A stretch of 64,000 nt of DNA from NCBI GenBank assembly GCA_020632755.1, contig JACKEY010000008.1, positions 62,001 to 126,000 of the forward strand, read 5' to 3'. Source of the stretch: Alphaproteobacteria bacterium (GTDB lineage Bacteria > Myxococcota_A > UBA796 > UBA2385). The notes under the pieces are model-generated. The model was not told the DNA's origin and ran no database searches. It saw only the letters and a list, made by a program, of their open reading frames with translations. The position numbers and the translations under genes were made by a program. Positions 44,633-53,441 of the stretch are shown piece after piece. The stretch's first letter is position 1, and every line of letters starts with the position of its first letter.

Positions 44633-46470
44633 TGGCCGTCCCCGACCCACCTCCCACCCTGACCCCTGCACAGCCGTCGCAGTGGGGCGAACCGCAGACC
44701 GGCCGCGAGACCCTCCAGCTCTACCTGGACACCCTCGCCCCCGAAGCGCCGGAGAAGCCGGCCGAGAAGCAGGCCCGGCTGCCGGTCATCGTGCTCGGCC
44801 GAGAGACCGAGGGCGGCGAGGTCGACCTGGTCGTGCGCGATCTGCTCGGCCGCGGCGGCATGGCCGAGGTGCGCGCCGCCGCCCAGCTGGCCCTGGGCCG
44901 GCGGGTCGCCATCAAGCGCGCCAAGGACCCGAGCCGCGCCAACCAGCGCCGCGCCCTGCTGCGCGAGGCGTGGGTCGCCGGTCAGCTCGAGCACCCGGGC
45001 ATCGTGCCGGTGCACCTGGTCGGCGAGACCCCCGACGGCGAAGCGGTCGTGGTGATGAAGGAGCTCCGCGGCGAGCCCTGGGACCGCATGCTGCGGCAGA
45101 CCCCCGACCGTCGCGGCGAAGCGCTGGTCGAGCACATCGAGATCCTGATCCGCGTCTGCCAGGCGGCCCACTTCGCGCACAGTCGCGGCATCGTGCATCG
45201 CGACATCAAGCCCAGCAACGTGCGCCTGGGCGAGTTCGGCGAGGTCTACCTGGTCGACTGGGGCCTGGCCTGCCACGAGGGCGAGGACACCCGCGGCCCG
45301 GCCGGCACCCCCGCCTACATGGCGCCGGAGATGTTCCAGGCCACGGGCGCGTCCAAGCGCATGGACGTCTACCTGCTGGGCAGCGTGCTGCACGAGCTGT
45401 GGGCGGGCTTCCCGGCCAACGCCGAGGTCCGCGCCGCCGGCTTCCCCGCCATGATGACCGCGCCCCAGGCCCTCGAAGAGCTGGTGCGCCGCTGCTGCGC
45501 CGAGGACCCGGCCGACCGGCTGGCCGACGCCGGCGAGGTCGGCGACGCCCTGGCCGCCTGGCTGCGCAACCGCGGCGTGGACGAACTGGTCGACGCCGCC
45601 CGGGTCCGGCTGCACCAGGCGGTGGCCGCGATCGCCGCCCTGCGCGACGACCCCGACGACGGCGAGCAGCTGGTCGTGGCCCGCGAGCGACTGGCCGGCG
45701 CCCACTTCGGCTTCGACCGGGTGCTGGCCCACCAGCCCGACCACCCCGACGCCCTGGCCGGGGTGCGCGACATCCTGATCGCCGGCGTCCGGCTGGACCT
45801 GGCCCGCCAGGACCCGGACGCCGCCCTGGCCTTCCTGGGCGCCATCGAAGACCCGCCCGACGAGCTGCGCGCCGAGGTCCAGGCCGCCTTCGACGCCCGG
45901 GCCAGCGCCAACGCCGAGTCGGAACGCCTCGAGCGACTGGGCCGCCGCTACGATCTGTCCCAGGTGCGCGGCGAGCGCGTGGTGCTGATGGCCAGCTTCA
46001 CCATCGTGCTGGTGCTGGTGCTGATGGTGCCCTACGTGCTCGACGCCGTCGGGATCAGCGTCGATCGCGAGGCCCGGAACCTGGCGATGGTGCTGGCCAT
46101 CGACGCCGTCTTCGCCGTCGTCGCCTGGCGCTTCCGCACCAAGATGGGGGCGGGCGGCGCGGTCGGCCGGGCCCTGCGGATCCTCCCGGGCCTGCTGCTC
46201 GTCGCCACCATCGTGCGCGTCGTCGGCCTGCTCGCCCGGCCGGACTTCGCGACCATGCTGGCCGGCGAGCTGTGGATCTCGGCCGGGCTCTTCCTGGGCG
46301 CCGGGGATCTGTTCCGGTACAACAAGCCGCTGACCATCGTCGGCGCCCTGGGGGCGCTGGGCGTCTGGGTCTGGCCGGACCACGGCTCGAGTCTGTACAA
46401 CGTGACCATGATCCTGATGGCGATGGGCGCCGGGCTCGACGTCGCGCTCCAGCGCCGGGGAGCGACCTGA
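44632..46470 (+). CDS. Ser/Thr protein kinase with C-terminal membrane domain
   Basis: 612 residues. Kinase domain about 68-320: Gly-rich loop LGRGGMAEV, Lys95 (VAIKRAK), catalytic HRDIKPSN (Asp191) and YMAPEMF. The metal-binding DFG is replaced by DWG (Asp209). The catalytic residues are complete, so it should be active. A helical juxtamembrane region (325-440) is followed by four or five membrane segments (about 445-605) with almost no outside domain. The bacterial Hanks-type kinases with a multi-pass C-terminus are less common than single-pass ones. Target and signal unknown. Confidence 0.92.
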   Translation: MAVPDPPPTLTPAQPSQWGEPQTGRETLQLYLDTLAPEAPEKPAEKQARLPVIVLGRETEGGEVDLVVRDLLGRGGMAEVRAAAQLALGRRVAIKRAKDPSRANQRRALLREAWVAGQLEHPGIVPVHLVGETPDGEAVVVMKELRGEPWDRMLRQTPDRRGEALVEHIEILIRVCQAAHFAHSRGIVHRDIKPSNVRLGEFGEVYLVDWGLACHEGEDTRGPAGTPAYMAPEMFQATGASKRMDVYLLGSVLHELWAGFPANAEVRAAGFPAMMTAPQALEELVRRCCAEDPADRLADAGEVGDALAAWLRNRGVDELVDAARVRLHQAVAAIAALRDDPDDGEQLVVARERLAGAHFGFDRVLAHQPDHPDALAGVRDILIAGVRLDLARQDPDAALAFLGAIEDPPDELRAEVQAAFDARASANAESERLERLGRRYDLSQVRGERVVLMASFTIVLVLVLMVPYVLDAVGISVDREARNLAMVLAIDAVFAVVAWRFRTKMGAGGAVGRALRILPGLLLVATIVRVVGLLARPDFATMLAGELWISAGLFLGAGDLFRYNKPLTIVGALGALGVWVWPDHGSSLYNVTMILMAMGAGLDVALQRRGAT

Positions 46471-46492
46471 CGCCGCTCTCGAAGGCCGCCGC

Positions 46493-48283
46493 CTACTCCA
46501 GCGCGTAGCCCAGCAGCCGCTCCGTCGTCTGGCCCTCACAGCCCGGATCCGGGCTGACGAAGTGGTCCCCGCTGCGGTCGACGATGCAGCGGTAGAGCGC
46601 CACCGCGCCCGACGTCGGCGCGTCGTGGATCCAGCCGACCGGGCCCATCGGCAGCAGCCCCTCGCAGTCCGACGCCGGGGTCAGCAGGTTGTGGGCGCCC
46701 ACCGCGCACTCGTAGAGCAGCGAGGTCCCGGGCTGCTCCTCGCGCCACAGCCGCCACTGCTGCTCGGTGCTGAACCCGTCGGGGGCCGGGCGGCTGGACG
46801 CCCAGTGCCCACGGCTGCTGGCGTAGCTGCGGGTCAGGGTCGTGTAGGGCAGGTCCTCGAAGCCGCAGGACAGCTGCGGCGGGTCCAGGTCGAAGCGGTT
46901 GGCCAGCGCCCAGGTGGACCACGCCGCCTTCGCGACCCCGTCGCTGCCCCACAACCCGACACCCAGGCCCGTGGCCGTCTCGTCGGGGTGGTCCTGCATG
47001 CGGTGGTAGATGTAGCGGCGGATCCCGGGCGTCCCCAGCACGCTCCGGAAGGAGTCGCACACACCGGCGGCCTGCGCGCTCTGGCTGCTGCCCGACAGCG
47101 AGTTGATGCCGCTCTCGGTCAGGTGCACGTCGCTGGCCGCCGCGCTGCCCGGGAAGGTCGCGTGCAGCCAGCCGACCAGCGCGCCCAGGTTGCCGTAGGT
47201 CACGAGCGGCCAGTCGTCGGGCGAGAAGTCCGGGGACAGCAGGTTCGGCGGGTAGGGGTGGTAGGCGACGCGCCAGTCCCGCGTCCCGGCGGCGGCGGCC
47301 ACGGCTTCGATGACGGTCTGGCCGGCCAGCAGCGCGTCGTAGGCGCTCGGCTGGTCGTAGTCGGGGCTGCCGAAGTGATGATCCAGGGACAGGAAGACCT
47401 TGGCGTGGTCCTGCTCGGCCCGGATCGCGTCGAAGGCGGCGACGTAGTCGGCCGCGTAGGTGTCCAGCCACAGATCGGCGTCGCAGGCCGTGCCCTGGCC
47501 GCAGCCCACGTCGTACCAGGTGTTGCTGTTCACCTCGTTGTGCACGACGAAGTCCGACACGCGGCCCAGACCGTTCGCGCCGTTGTAGCGCCGAGCGATC
47601 ATGCCGGCGAAGGTTGCGTAGTCGTCGGGATCGTCGGGAGCGCAGAAGATCTCGAAGCCGGGGGCGGCGGGTGAACAGTCCCGCCCCGTCCGCGCCCACT
47701 CCGGCACGCCGTAGACCACCGCCGTGATGGACAGTCCCCGCGCGGTCCACTCGGTGATCGCCGCGTCCACGCTGGCCTGCGGGGTGAAGCACCAGCCATC
47801 GTAGGCCACCTGCCCGTCGCCGCAGGGCGCGGCCGCGCGGGTCGGCTGCCAGTGGGCCCACACCAGGTTCATCGCCACCGAGCCGGCCATGTTGCCGGAG
47901 ATGGCGTCTGGATCGGCCCAGAAGTCGGGCTGGATCCCCTTCACCAGGTAGGGGTCCTCGTCGGCGTAGGGCGCCGAGGGGTCGAAGACCAGGTCGCTGT
48001 CGATGCTGCTGCCGCCGTCGGTGCTGCCGCCCGAGTCGGTGCCGCCGTCGGTGCCGCCGTCGGTGCCGCCGCCGTCTGCGCCGCCGTCCGTTCCCCCATC
48101 GGAACCGCCGTCGCTGCCGTCGTTGCCGCCATCCTGTCCGCCGTCGCCGGCCCCGTCCCCCCCGGGCCCCTGGCGGGTGCCGTCCCCGAAGCCGGCACTG
48201 CAGCCCATGAGCGCGAGCAGCAGCCCGGTCGCAGCCCCGCGTCGGGCGGCCCGGCTCCACGGCAGCAGGAGGGTGGTCGTCAT
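46493..48283 (-). CDS. DUF5722-like glycosidase-fold lipoprotein
   Basis: 596 residues. Lipobox LMGC then SAGFGDGTRQ, and a Gly/Asp/Ser-rich linker (about 35-95). Residues 110-450 read as a TIM-barrel of DUF5722/glycoside hydrolase type. The line SDFVVHNEVNSNTWYD holds an Asn-Glu pair placed like an acid/base, and HLTESGINSLSG may supply the second Glu. The C-terminus (480-596) repeats a short unit (LLYECAVGAHNLLTPASDCE, LYRCIVDRSGDHFVSPDPGC), a DUF5648-like domain with paired Cys. Probably a surface carbohydrate-active protein. Confidence 0.75.
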   Translation of the reverse strand: MTTTLLLPWSRAARRGAATGLLLALMGCSAGFGDGTRQGPGGDGAGDGGQDGGNDGSDGGSDGGTDGGADGGGTDGGTDGGTDSGGSTDGGSSIDSDLVFDPSAPYADEDPYLVKGIQPDFWADPDAISGNMAGSVAMNLVWAHWQPTRAAAPCGDGQVAYDGWCFTPQASVDAAITEWTARGLSITAVVYGVPEWARTGRDCSPAAPGFEIFCAPDDPDDYATFAGMIARRYNGANGLGRVSDFVVHNEVNSNTWYDVGCGQGTACDADLWLDTYAADYVAAFDAIRAEQDHAKVFLSLDHHFGSPDYDQPSAYDALLAGQTVIEAVAAAAGTRDWRVAYHPYPPNLLSPDFSPDDWPLVTYGNLGALVGWLHATFPGSAAASDVHLTESGINSLSGSSQSAQAAGVCDSFRSVLGTPGIRRYIYHRMQDHPDETATGLGVGLWGSDGVAKAAWSTWALANRFDLDPPQLSCGFEDLPYTTLTRSYASSRGHWASSRPAPDGFSTEQQWRLWREEQPGTSLLYECAVGAHNLLTPASDCEGLLPMGPVGWIHDAPTSGAVALYRCIVDRSGDHFVSPDPGCEGQTTERLLGYALE

Positions 48284-48295
48284 CCCGCGAGTATA
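48283..48295 (-). promoter_or_regulatory. -10 box for a leaderless transcript
   Basis: Minus strand TATACT (48295-48290), five of six bases of the consensus, exactly six bases before the ATG at 48283. No ribosome site. The clearest example of the class. Confidence 0.65.
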
Positions 48296-48315
48296 GGCGG
48301 ACGGCCCCGCCCGCG

Positions 48316-48342
48316 GATCCCGCAGAGCCCTCCTGCGGGATC
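48316..48342. promoter_or_regulatory. perfect 10-bp inverted repeat between divergent genes
   Basis: GATCCCGCAG (48316-48325) is repeated as its exact complement at 48333-48342 around a 7-base spacer. It lies just upstream of the leaderless promoter of the DUF5722-like gene and 94 bases before the YHYH gene. Operator is the likeliest reading; as RNA it would be a hairpin but has no T-run. Confidence 0.6.
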
Positions 48343-48435
48343 TGCACCGTCCGACCCCAGGATCCGCACGGCGCGGGCGTCCTCCACGATGGCACGGGGC
48401 TTGCTCCTCCTCCGCACATCCCCCCCGGAGGCTCC

Positions 48436-49254
48436 ATGACCCCTCGCACCCTGCTCCTCCCCCTGCTGCTGACCGGCTGCTTCGAAGACAGCGCCACCTA
48501 CGGTGACGGGTCTGGCACCGGCACCTGGACCGGCAGCGGCGAGAGCAACGGCATGTCCCAGGAAGGCTGCCAGGACCGCACCCGCACCTGTGCCGAGATC
48601 CGCGCCGCCTTCGCCGACGGGGCCGGCGACTTCGAGCTGGACTGCGACGAAGACGCGGGTCTGTTCACCGTCTACAGCAGCGGCGTGCCGCTCTACGACA
48701 GCAACCAGACCACCCCCAACGGCATCGCCGACCAGGGCTGGCAGGTCACCTGGTCGCTCACCGCCACCTGTGCCGACGGCGTCGAAGACGTCACCAGCAG
48801 CCGCGGCGAGATCGGCATGACCGTCAACGGCATCCCCTTCTACGGGCCCGAAGACGGCCAGGGCCGGGACGCCATCGTCTACGAAGGCCCCACCCTGGAC
48901 GACTGCAACGGACACTCCGACAACCGCTGCAGCTACCACCACCACAACGAGCCGGTCTGCGTCTTCGGCACGTCCACGGACATCATGGATCGCGCCGGCG
49001 ACGACGGCCATCCCCCCGTCGTCGCTTTCGCCGCCGACGGCTTCCCCGTGCATGGGGTCGATCCCGACGACCCCGACGGCGCAGAGCTCGACGACTGCAA
49101 CGGTCACCAGGACGCAGATCGTGGCTACCACTACCACATGACCGACGACTATCCGTACACCATCGGCTGCCTGGCCGGCCAGGACCGGTTCACCGCCATC
49201 AGCAGCGGCGCAGCGGACGGCGAGTGCGACAACAGCGGCGGGCCACCGCAGTGA
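48436..49254 (+). CDS. YHYH-domain lipoprotein
   Basis: 272 residues. Short signal with lipobox LLTGC, then FEDSATYGDG. The YHYH domain (about 100-250) holds conserved His clusters CSYHHHNEPVC and GYHYHMTDDYPYTIGC, with DDCNGHSD and DDCNGHQD before each. These suggest metal binding, perhaps copper. The domain is found in secreted bacterial proteins of unknown role. GGAGG precedes the ATG. The stop overlaps the next gene (GTGA, 49251-49254). Confidence 0.88.
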   Translation: MTPRTLLLPLLLTGCFEDSATYGDGSGTGTWTGSGESNGMSQEGCQDRTRTCAEIRAAFADGAGDFELDCDEDAGLFTVYSSGVPLYDSNQTTPNGIADQGWQVTWSLTATCADGVEDVTSSRGEIGMTVNGIPFYGPEDGQGRDAIVYEGPTLDDCNGHSDNRCSYHHHNEPVCVFGTSTDIMDRAGDDGHPPVVAFAADGFPVHGVDPDDPDGAELDDCNGHQDADRGYHYHMTDDYPYTIGCLAGQDRFTAISSGAADGECDNSGGPPQ

Positions 49255-50012
49255 TCTGGCTCCTGGCCATCGCGTGTGCGGGCGTGGACAGCGGATCCGT
49301 GGACAGCGGATCCGTGGACAGTGGGTCTCCGGACAGTGGATCCATGGACAGTGGCGACACCGGCGTCGCCTACGACACCCAGGTGCTCGTCGGCGCGGCC
49401 GGCGATGCCGTGGACGAGGTCGGCCTGGACGGTGGACAGACCCTGGTGATCGACCGCGCCTTCGCGATGACCTGGTCGGTGACGCTGCTGGACTGCGACA
49501 CGATGGGGCTCGCGGAGTCTGGCATCATGGTCGTCGGCCACGGGCTCGAGGGCGAGGAGGAGGCCCGCACCGTGCGTGCGCCCGTGGTGCAGGATCTCTC
49601 GTCGGCCACCACCGCTTGGATGGACCACGCCCACCCGTGGCCCGCGCAGTACTGCGGCGCCTGGGTGCTGCTGTCGTGGACGAACGAAGCGACCCCCGCC
49701 GTGGACGTTGCAGCGGGCGGCGAGCTGCTGGAGGAGGAAGGGCTCGCCCTGTGGCTTCAGGGCTCCGTGGACGGAGTGCCGGTGGAGGCGTGGACCGACA
49801 GTGCCGCCGGCGCGACCCTGGGCTTCGTCGGCGAGGCCGGCCAGGACGTGGCCCTCGAGGTCGAGGAGGGCCAGTCCGAGGCCGTGCTCGTCGTCCGCAC
49901 CGACCGCGCCGCGGCGCTCGCATCGGTCGACTGGTCGCTGTCCGAGGAGGCGCTCGGCCAGGCCGTCCAGGCCGCCCTGCTCGCCCACAGCGAGATCGTG
50001 GTGAGTCGCTGA
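49251..50012 (+). CDS. lipoprotein coupled to the YHYH gene, unknown function
   Basis: 253 residues from the GTG at 49251 (GTGA overlap). The signal is very short, IWLLAIAC, as in other lipoproteins here; a GTG at 49224 would add RQQRRATA and a charged start, and cannot be excluded. Five 15-base repeats encode a VDSGS linker. The body is beta-rich (QTLVIDRAFAMTWSVTLLDC, GEAGQDVALEVEEGQSEAVL). The coupling suggests it works with the YHYH protein at the same membrane. No family recognised. Confidence 0.7.
   Translation: MIWLLAIACAGVDSGSVDSGSVDSGSPDSGSMDSGDTGVAYDTQVLVGAAGDAVDEVGLDGGQTLVIDRAFAMTWSVTLLDCDTMGLAESGIMVVGHGLEGEEEARTVRAPVVQDLSSATTAWMDHAHPWPAQYCGAWVLLSWTNEATPAVDVAAGGELLEEEGLALWLQGSVDGVPVEAWTDSAAGATLGFVGEAGQDVALEVEEGQSEAVLVVRTDRAAALASVDWSLSEEALGQAVQAALLAHSEIVVSR
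49284..49358 (+). repeat. five 15-base tandem repeats
   Basis: Units at 49284, 49299, 49314, 49329 and 49344. The first two are identical (GTGGACAGCGGATCC); the others are progressively changed. They encode (V/P/M)DSGS, the linker after the lipidated Cys. Confidence 0.9.
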
Positions 50013-50082
50013 GCCCCGCGGGCCCGACCGGCGTGGGCTACACCAGCGCCCCCGGCCCGGCGACGGGCCCGACGGAGCGCCC

Positions 50083-50823
50083 GTGGAAGACATCGACGGC
50101 GTGGTCGCCGCCCTCGACCGCATCATCGACATCGAGCACCAGCGCGGCAGCCGCGCCGGCTACTTCCCGTGCATGTACCGGGCGACCACCCTGCGGGTCG
50201 CCCGCGGCCTGTCCGAAGGGCGCTTCGTCGACGCCGAGCGCATGGAGCGGCTGGACGTGGTCTTCGCCGACTTCTACCTGGACGCCTGGCGCCGGCACGG
50301 CGTCGCGCAGGCCTGCAGCGGGCCGTGGCACCACGCCTTTCAATCGGCCCGCGACCCGCAGCTGCTCATCCTGCAGCACCTGCTGCTCGGCATGAACGCC
50401 CACATCAACCTGGACCTGGCCCAGGCCGCCGTCGCGGTCGCCGGCGACGGGCTGGACGGCCTGCGCCAGGACTTCGACACCATCAACGACATCCTGGCCG
50501 AGCAGCTCGACCAGGTCCAGGACGCGCTCAACGCGCACTCGCCGGCGCTGTCGCGTCTGGACGAGGCCGGCGGCAGCTGGGACGAGCGGCTGTTCTCCTT
50601 CTCGCTCGCCCGCGCCCGGGACGCGGCGTGGACCCAGGCCCGCGTGCTGGTCACCCTGCCCGGCGCCGCGCGGCCCACCGCCCTGCGCGCCCTCGATCGG
50701 CAGTCCAGCACCACTGCGCGGATCATCTCGTCCGTCCGCCTGCCCGGCGCCCGCGCCGCCGAGCCCGACGTCGATCGCGACGGCGTGCGGCGCGTCATCG
50801 AGACCCTGCGCCAGCTCGGCTGA
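50083..50823 (+). CDS. DUF5995 family protein
   Basis: 246 residues, all-helical, cytoplasmic. The stretch YFPCMYRATTLRVARGL, RLDVVFADFYLDAWR and LILQHLLLGMNAHINLDLAQ (with its conserved HLLLGMNAHINLDL core) identify DUF5995, a family with buried His/Asp residues that could bind metal but whose role is unknown. GTG start, with GGAG eight bases upstream. The next gene follows after 35 bases but has its own -10 box. Confidence 0.82.
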   Translation: MEDIDGVVAALDRIIDIEHQRGSRAGYFPCMYRATTLRVARGLSEGRFVDAERMERLDVVFADFYLDAWRRHGVAQACSGPWHHAFQSARDPQLLILQHLLLGMNAHINLDLAQAAVAVAGDGLDGLRQDFDTINDILAEQLDQVQDALNAHSPALSRLDEAGGSWDERLFSFSLARARDAAWTQARVLVTLPGAARPTALRALDRQSSTTARIISSVRLPGARAAEPDVDRDGVRRVIETLRQLG

Positions 50824-50846
50824 ACCGGGCCCCGGGCCCTGGGCGC

Positions 50847-50859
50847 TACACTCCCGCCA
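50847..50859 (+). promoter_or_regulatory. -10-like box for a leaderless transcript
   Basis: TACACT (50847-50852), preceded by GC, exactly six bases before the ATG at 50859. No ribosome site. Confidence 0.55.
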
Positions 50860-51410
50860 TGCCCTTCTTCGGACCCGACCCCGACGACGCCGGCGCTCCC
50901 TGGGAGCGCAAGAGCGGTGCGGTACGCATCAGCGCCGAGCTCACGCCGGTGCTGCAGAAGTACGGCCTGGCCCCCAAGATCCGCGCGGCCGACGTGCGCG
51001 ACCCGCCGCGCTACCCGCCCATCGTCGGCCACGTCGATGGCGCCTGGGTCACCATCCGGGTCGAAGAGCGCAAGGGCGTGTGGGTCCGCGAGGTCTCCGT
51101 CCAGGTCGAGGCCCGCCTGCCCGACGACCTGACCGTGCGCGCCCTGCAGGCCCGCGAAGCCCCCCTGTGGGACCGCGTCACCCCCGACGACCCCGAGCTG
51201 CGCGGCTCCGCCTACATCGAGTGCATGGACGGCAGCGACGGCGCCCGCTGGCTGCGCCGCAACCAGGACGCCGTGCGCCGCATCGTGGCCTTCGACGCCG
51301 AGCTGTCCCAGGGCTTCCTGTACCGGGTCAAGTCCGACCGCGAGCGGGACGTGCCGTGGATCGACGAGAGCGTCGGCGGGCTGCTGGAGATCGCGGGGAT
51401 GTTGGGCTGA
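50859..51410 (+). CDS. hypothetical cytoplasmic protein
   Basis: 183 residues, no signal or membrane segment. Mixed alpha/beta: AVRISAELTPVLQKYGL, GAWVTIRVEERKGVWVREVS, VQVEARLPDDLTVRAL, then helices. Codon use and the leaderless -10 support a real gene. No family recognised. It ends nine bases from the convergent solenoid-lipoprotein operon. Confidence 0.65.
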   Translation: MPFFGPDPDDAGAPWERKSGAVRISAELTPVLQKYGLAPKIRAADVRDPPRYPPIVGHVDGAWVTIRVEERKGVWVREVSVQVEARLPDDLTVRALQAREAPLWDRVTPDDPELRGSAYIECMDGSDGARWLRRNQDAVRRIVAFDAELSQGFLYRVKSDRERDVPWIDESVGGLLEIAGMLG

Positions 51411-51419
51411 CGGCCCGGC

Positions 51420-53441
51420 TCACTCGCCGGTGTAGATGGCTCCATCGATGTACACCAGACCCCCGATGTGATCGAGTCCGATCAGCTCCACGACCGACTC
51501 CACATGACTCGGATCGAGCGACTCGTTCGAGCTGATGTTCATGCTCGTGCCCACTCCCTCGAGGCCGGACAGTCCACTGATGTCGGTCAGGAGGTCGTTG
51601 AGTCGGACCTTCACGCTCCGACCGACCCAGCGCAGGTCGGACAATCCGTCGAGCGTCGCCAGACCATCGACCTGCACGAGCGACAGGTCCCCAGGAACCG
51701 CCTCCAGTCCGCCCAGCTCGATTGTCGCGAGGATCTCGAGATCCTCCAGCTCCATGCTTCCGCCCAATGTCGCCAGCGCCGGAAGCTCGATGCTGCGAAG
51801 CGCACTGCCTTCGCGCACCGAGACAGACCCACCCACGGTCTGCAGGCTCGGCAGGTCGACACTCTGGAGCGCGTACCCCGCATACAAGGTGACATCTCCG
51901 GTCACGGCCTCGAGTGAGGCCAGATCGAGCGTGCGGGGCCCGTACAGGAATGCGTCCGAGCCGGGGTAGTAGTTCTCGGAGTAGATTTCGCCCCCCACGG
52001 TCTGCAGACCACTCAGCGTCACGGTCCGAAGGGCGTAGCAGTCCACGAGGCGCAGGTCTCCACCCAGCGAGACGAGCGCTGGAAGCGCAAGCTCGGTCGC
52101 GGCACTGTTCTCCTCGATCGACAGGTCTCCCCCTACCTCGACCAGCGCCGGCAACTCGAGCACCGCAGGGCCAAGGGTGGCCCGAGTGAAGTGCAGGTCC
52201 CCGCCGATTCGCTCCAGGCCACCCAGATCGTCGAGACCGTCGACAGCGATTGCCCCAAGGGTGACCGATCCCTCGACCTGCTGCAGTCCGGACAGTGCGC
52301 TCAGATCCACCAACTCGACCAGGATCTCGAGGGTCAGGTCTCCATCGAGGGTGCCAGCCAGCCCCCCCAGACCGTCGAGGGAGGTCAGGCCGACCTCCCG
52401 AATGGTCAAGGTCGACACTCGCGAGAGCTCGCTCAGTTCAGAGAGGGTGACGAGGGCCGGAAGGTTCTCGATCGTCAGGGCGCCACCAACCGAACCAAGT
52501 GTCGAGAGCGGACGGAGATCGTCGACGCCGGGCAGCTCTCGCAGGGTCAGGTCCCCGGAGAGGCTGGCGACCCCCTCGACGAACCCGAGCTCCGACAAGG
52601 AATCGAGCCCGTCGAGCTCGATGGAACCGGGATCGAGCCCGCGCCCCGTGAGAGCTTCGAGATCGGCGAGCTCGGGACAGCTCACGGCACGCAGGTCGGT
52701 CCATCGGGCCAACGAAGCGAGCCCGGACAGGTTCTCCACTCGCGTGAGGCTCTCGAGTTCCAGCGAGCCGATGTGCTCCAGTCGCGAGAAGCTGTCCAGC
52801 CCAGCGAGTGCATCGAGTTGCGATAGCCGGAGGGTCCCGTCGACGGTGGTCAGCGCAGGGAGATCCAAGCGCTCGAGGTCGGCGGCTCCTTCGACGACGA
52901 AGTCACCGTGCACTACGGCCAGGGACTCGAAGCCCTCCAGCGACACATAGCCAGCTGTCCGTGGCAGGTAGAGAGCGCCGACCTGTGTCAGCGACGGGAG
53001 CGCGAGCCGGGACGGCGTCTGCCAGTCGGTCAGATCCAGAGACCCGCCGACCCACTCCAAGGCCGGCAGCTCGAGCGACTCGAGCGCGTCCACACCCTCC
53101 ACACGCAGGTCTCCAGACACCTCGACCAGGCCGGCCAGCTCGAGAGTCTCCAGGCGCGATGCGTCCACCACCAGCTCGCCCTCTACCCCCTCCAGGCAGG
53201 CCAGCTCCCGCAGCTCGAGCAAGCCTCCCCCCGTGATCGAGACCCTCCCGACGACAGACCGATAGCGCTCGCAGAACCAGAGGGCAGAGCTCTCCGACGC
53301 AAAGCTGATGTCTCCGATGAACACCGTGCTCGCGTCGTCAGCGTCCGCGAAGGCCACCGGCAGGCCGCCGCCCAGAGGCTGTCCGGTGCCGGTGCAGCCC
53401 ACTGCTGCGAGCCCGAGCGGCAAGGCAACGAGCGCGCGCAT
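51420..53441 (-). CDS. leucine-rich solenoid lipoprotein, third gene of operon
   Basis: 673 residues. Lipobox AAVGC then TGTGQPLGGG. After an N-terminal cap with two Cys (ALWFCERYRSVVGRVSI, ELACLEGVEGELVV), the chain is built of about 22-24-residue units of the form LxxLxLPALxxVgGdLxL, repeated some 25 times to the end. This matches the receptor L-domain/LRR type of right-handed solenoid. No catalytic motif: a surface binding protein is likely. The ATG overlaps the previous stop (TGATG). It is the longest of three paralogues. Confidence 0.85.
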   Translation of the reverse strand: MRALVALPLGLAAVGCTGTGQPLGGGLPVAFADADDASTVFIGDISFASESSALWFCERYRSVVGRVSITGGGLLELRELACLEGVEGELVVDASRLETLELAGLVEVSGDLRVEGVDALESLELPALEWVGGSLDLTDWQTPSRLALPSLTQVGALYLPRTAGYVSLEGFESLAVVHGDFVVEGAADLERLDLPALTTVDGTLRLSQLDALAGLDSFSRLEHIGSLELESLTRVENLSGLASLARWTDLRAVSCPELADLEALTGRGLDPGSIELDGLDSLSELGFVEGVASLSGDLTLRELPGVDDLRPLSTLGSVGGALTIENLPALVTLSELSELSRVSTLTIREVGLTSLDGLGGLAGTLDGDLTLEILVELVDLSALSGLQQVEGSVTLGAIAVDGLDDLGGLERIGGDLHFTRATLGPAVLELPALVEVGGDLSIEENSAATELALPALVSLGGDLRLVDCYALRTVTLSGLQTVGGEIYSENYYPGSDAFLYGPRTLDLASLEAVTGDVTLYAGYALQSVDLPSLQTVGGSVSVREGSALRSIELPALATLGGSMELEDLEILATIELGGLEAVPGDLSLVQVDGLATLDGLSDLRWVGRSVKVRLNDLLTDISGLSGLEGVGTSMNISSNESLDPSHVESVVELIGLDHIGGLVYIDGAIYTGE

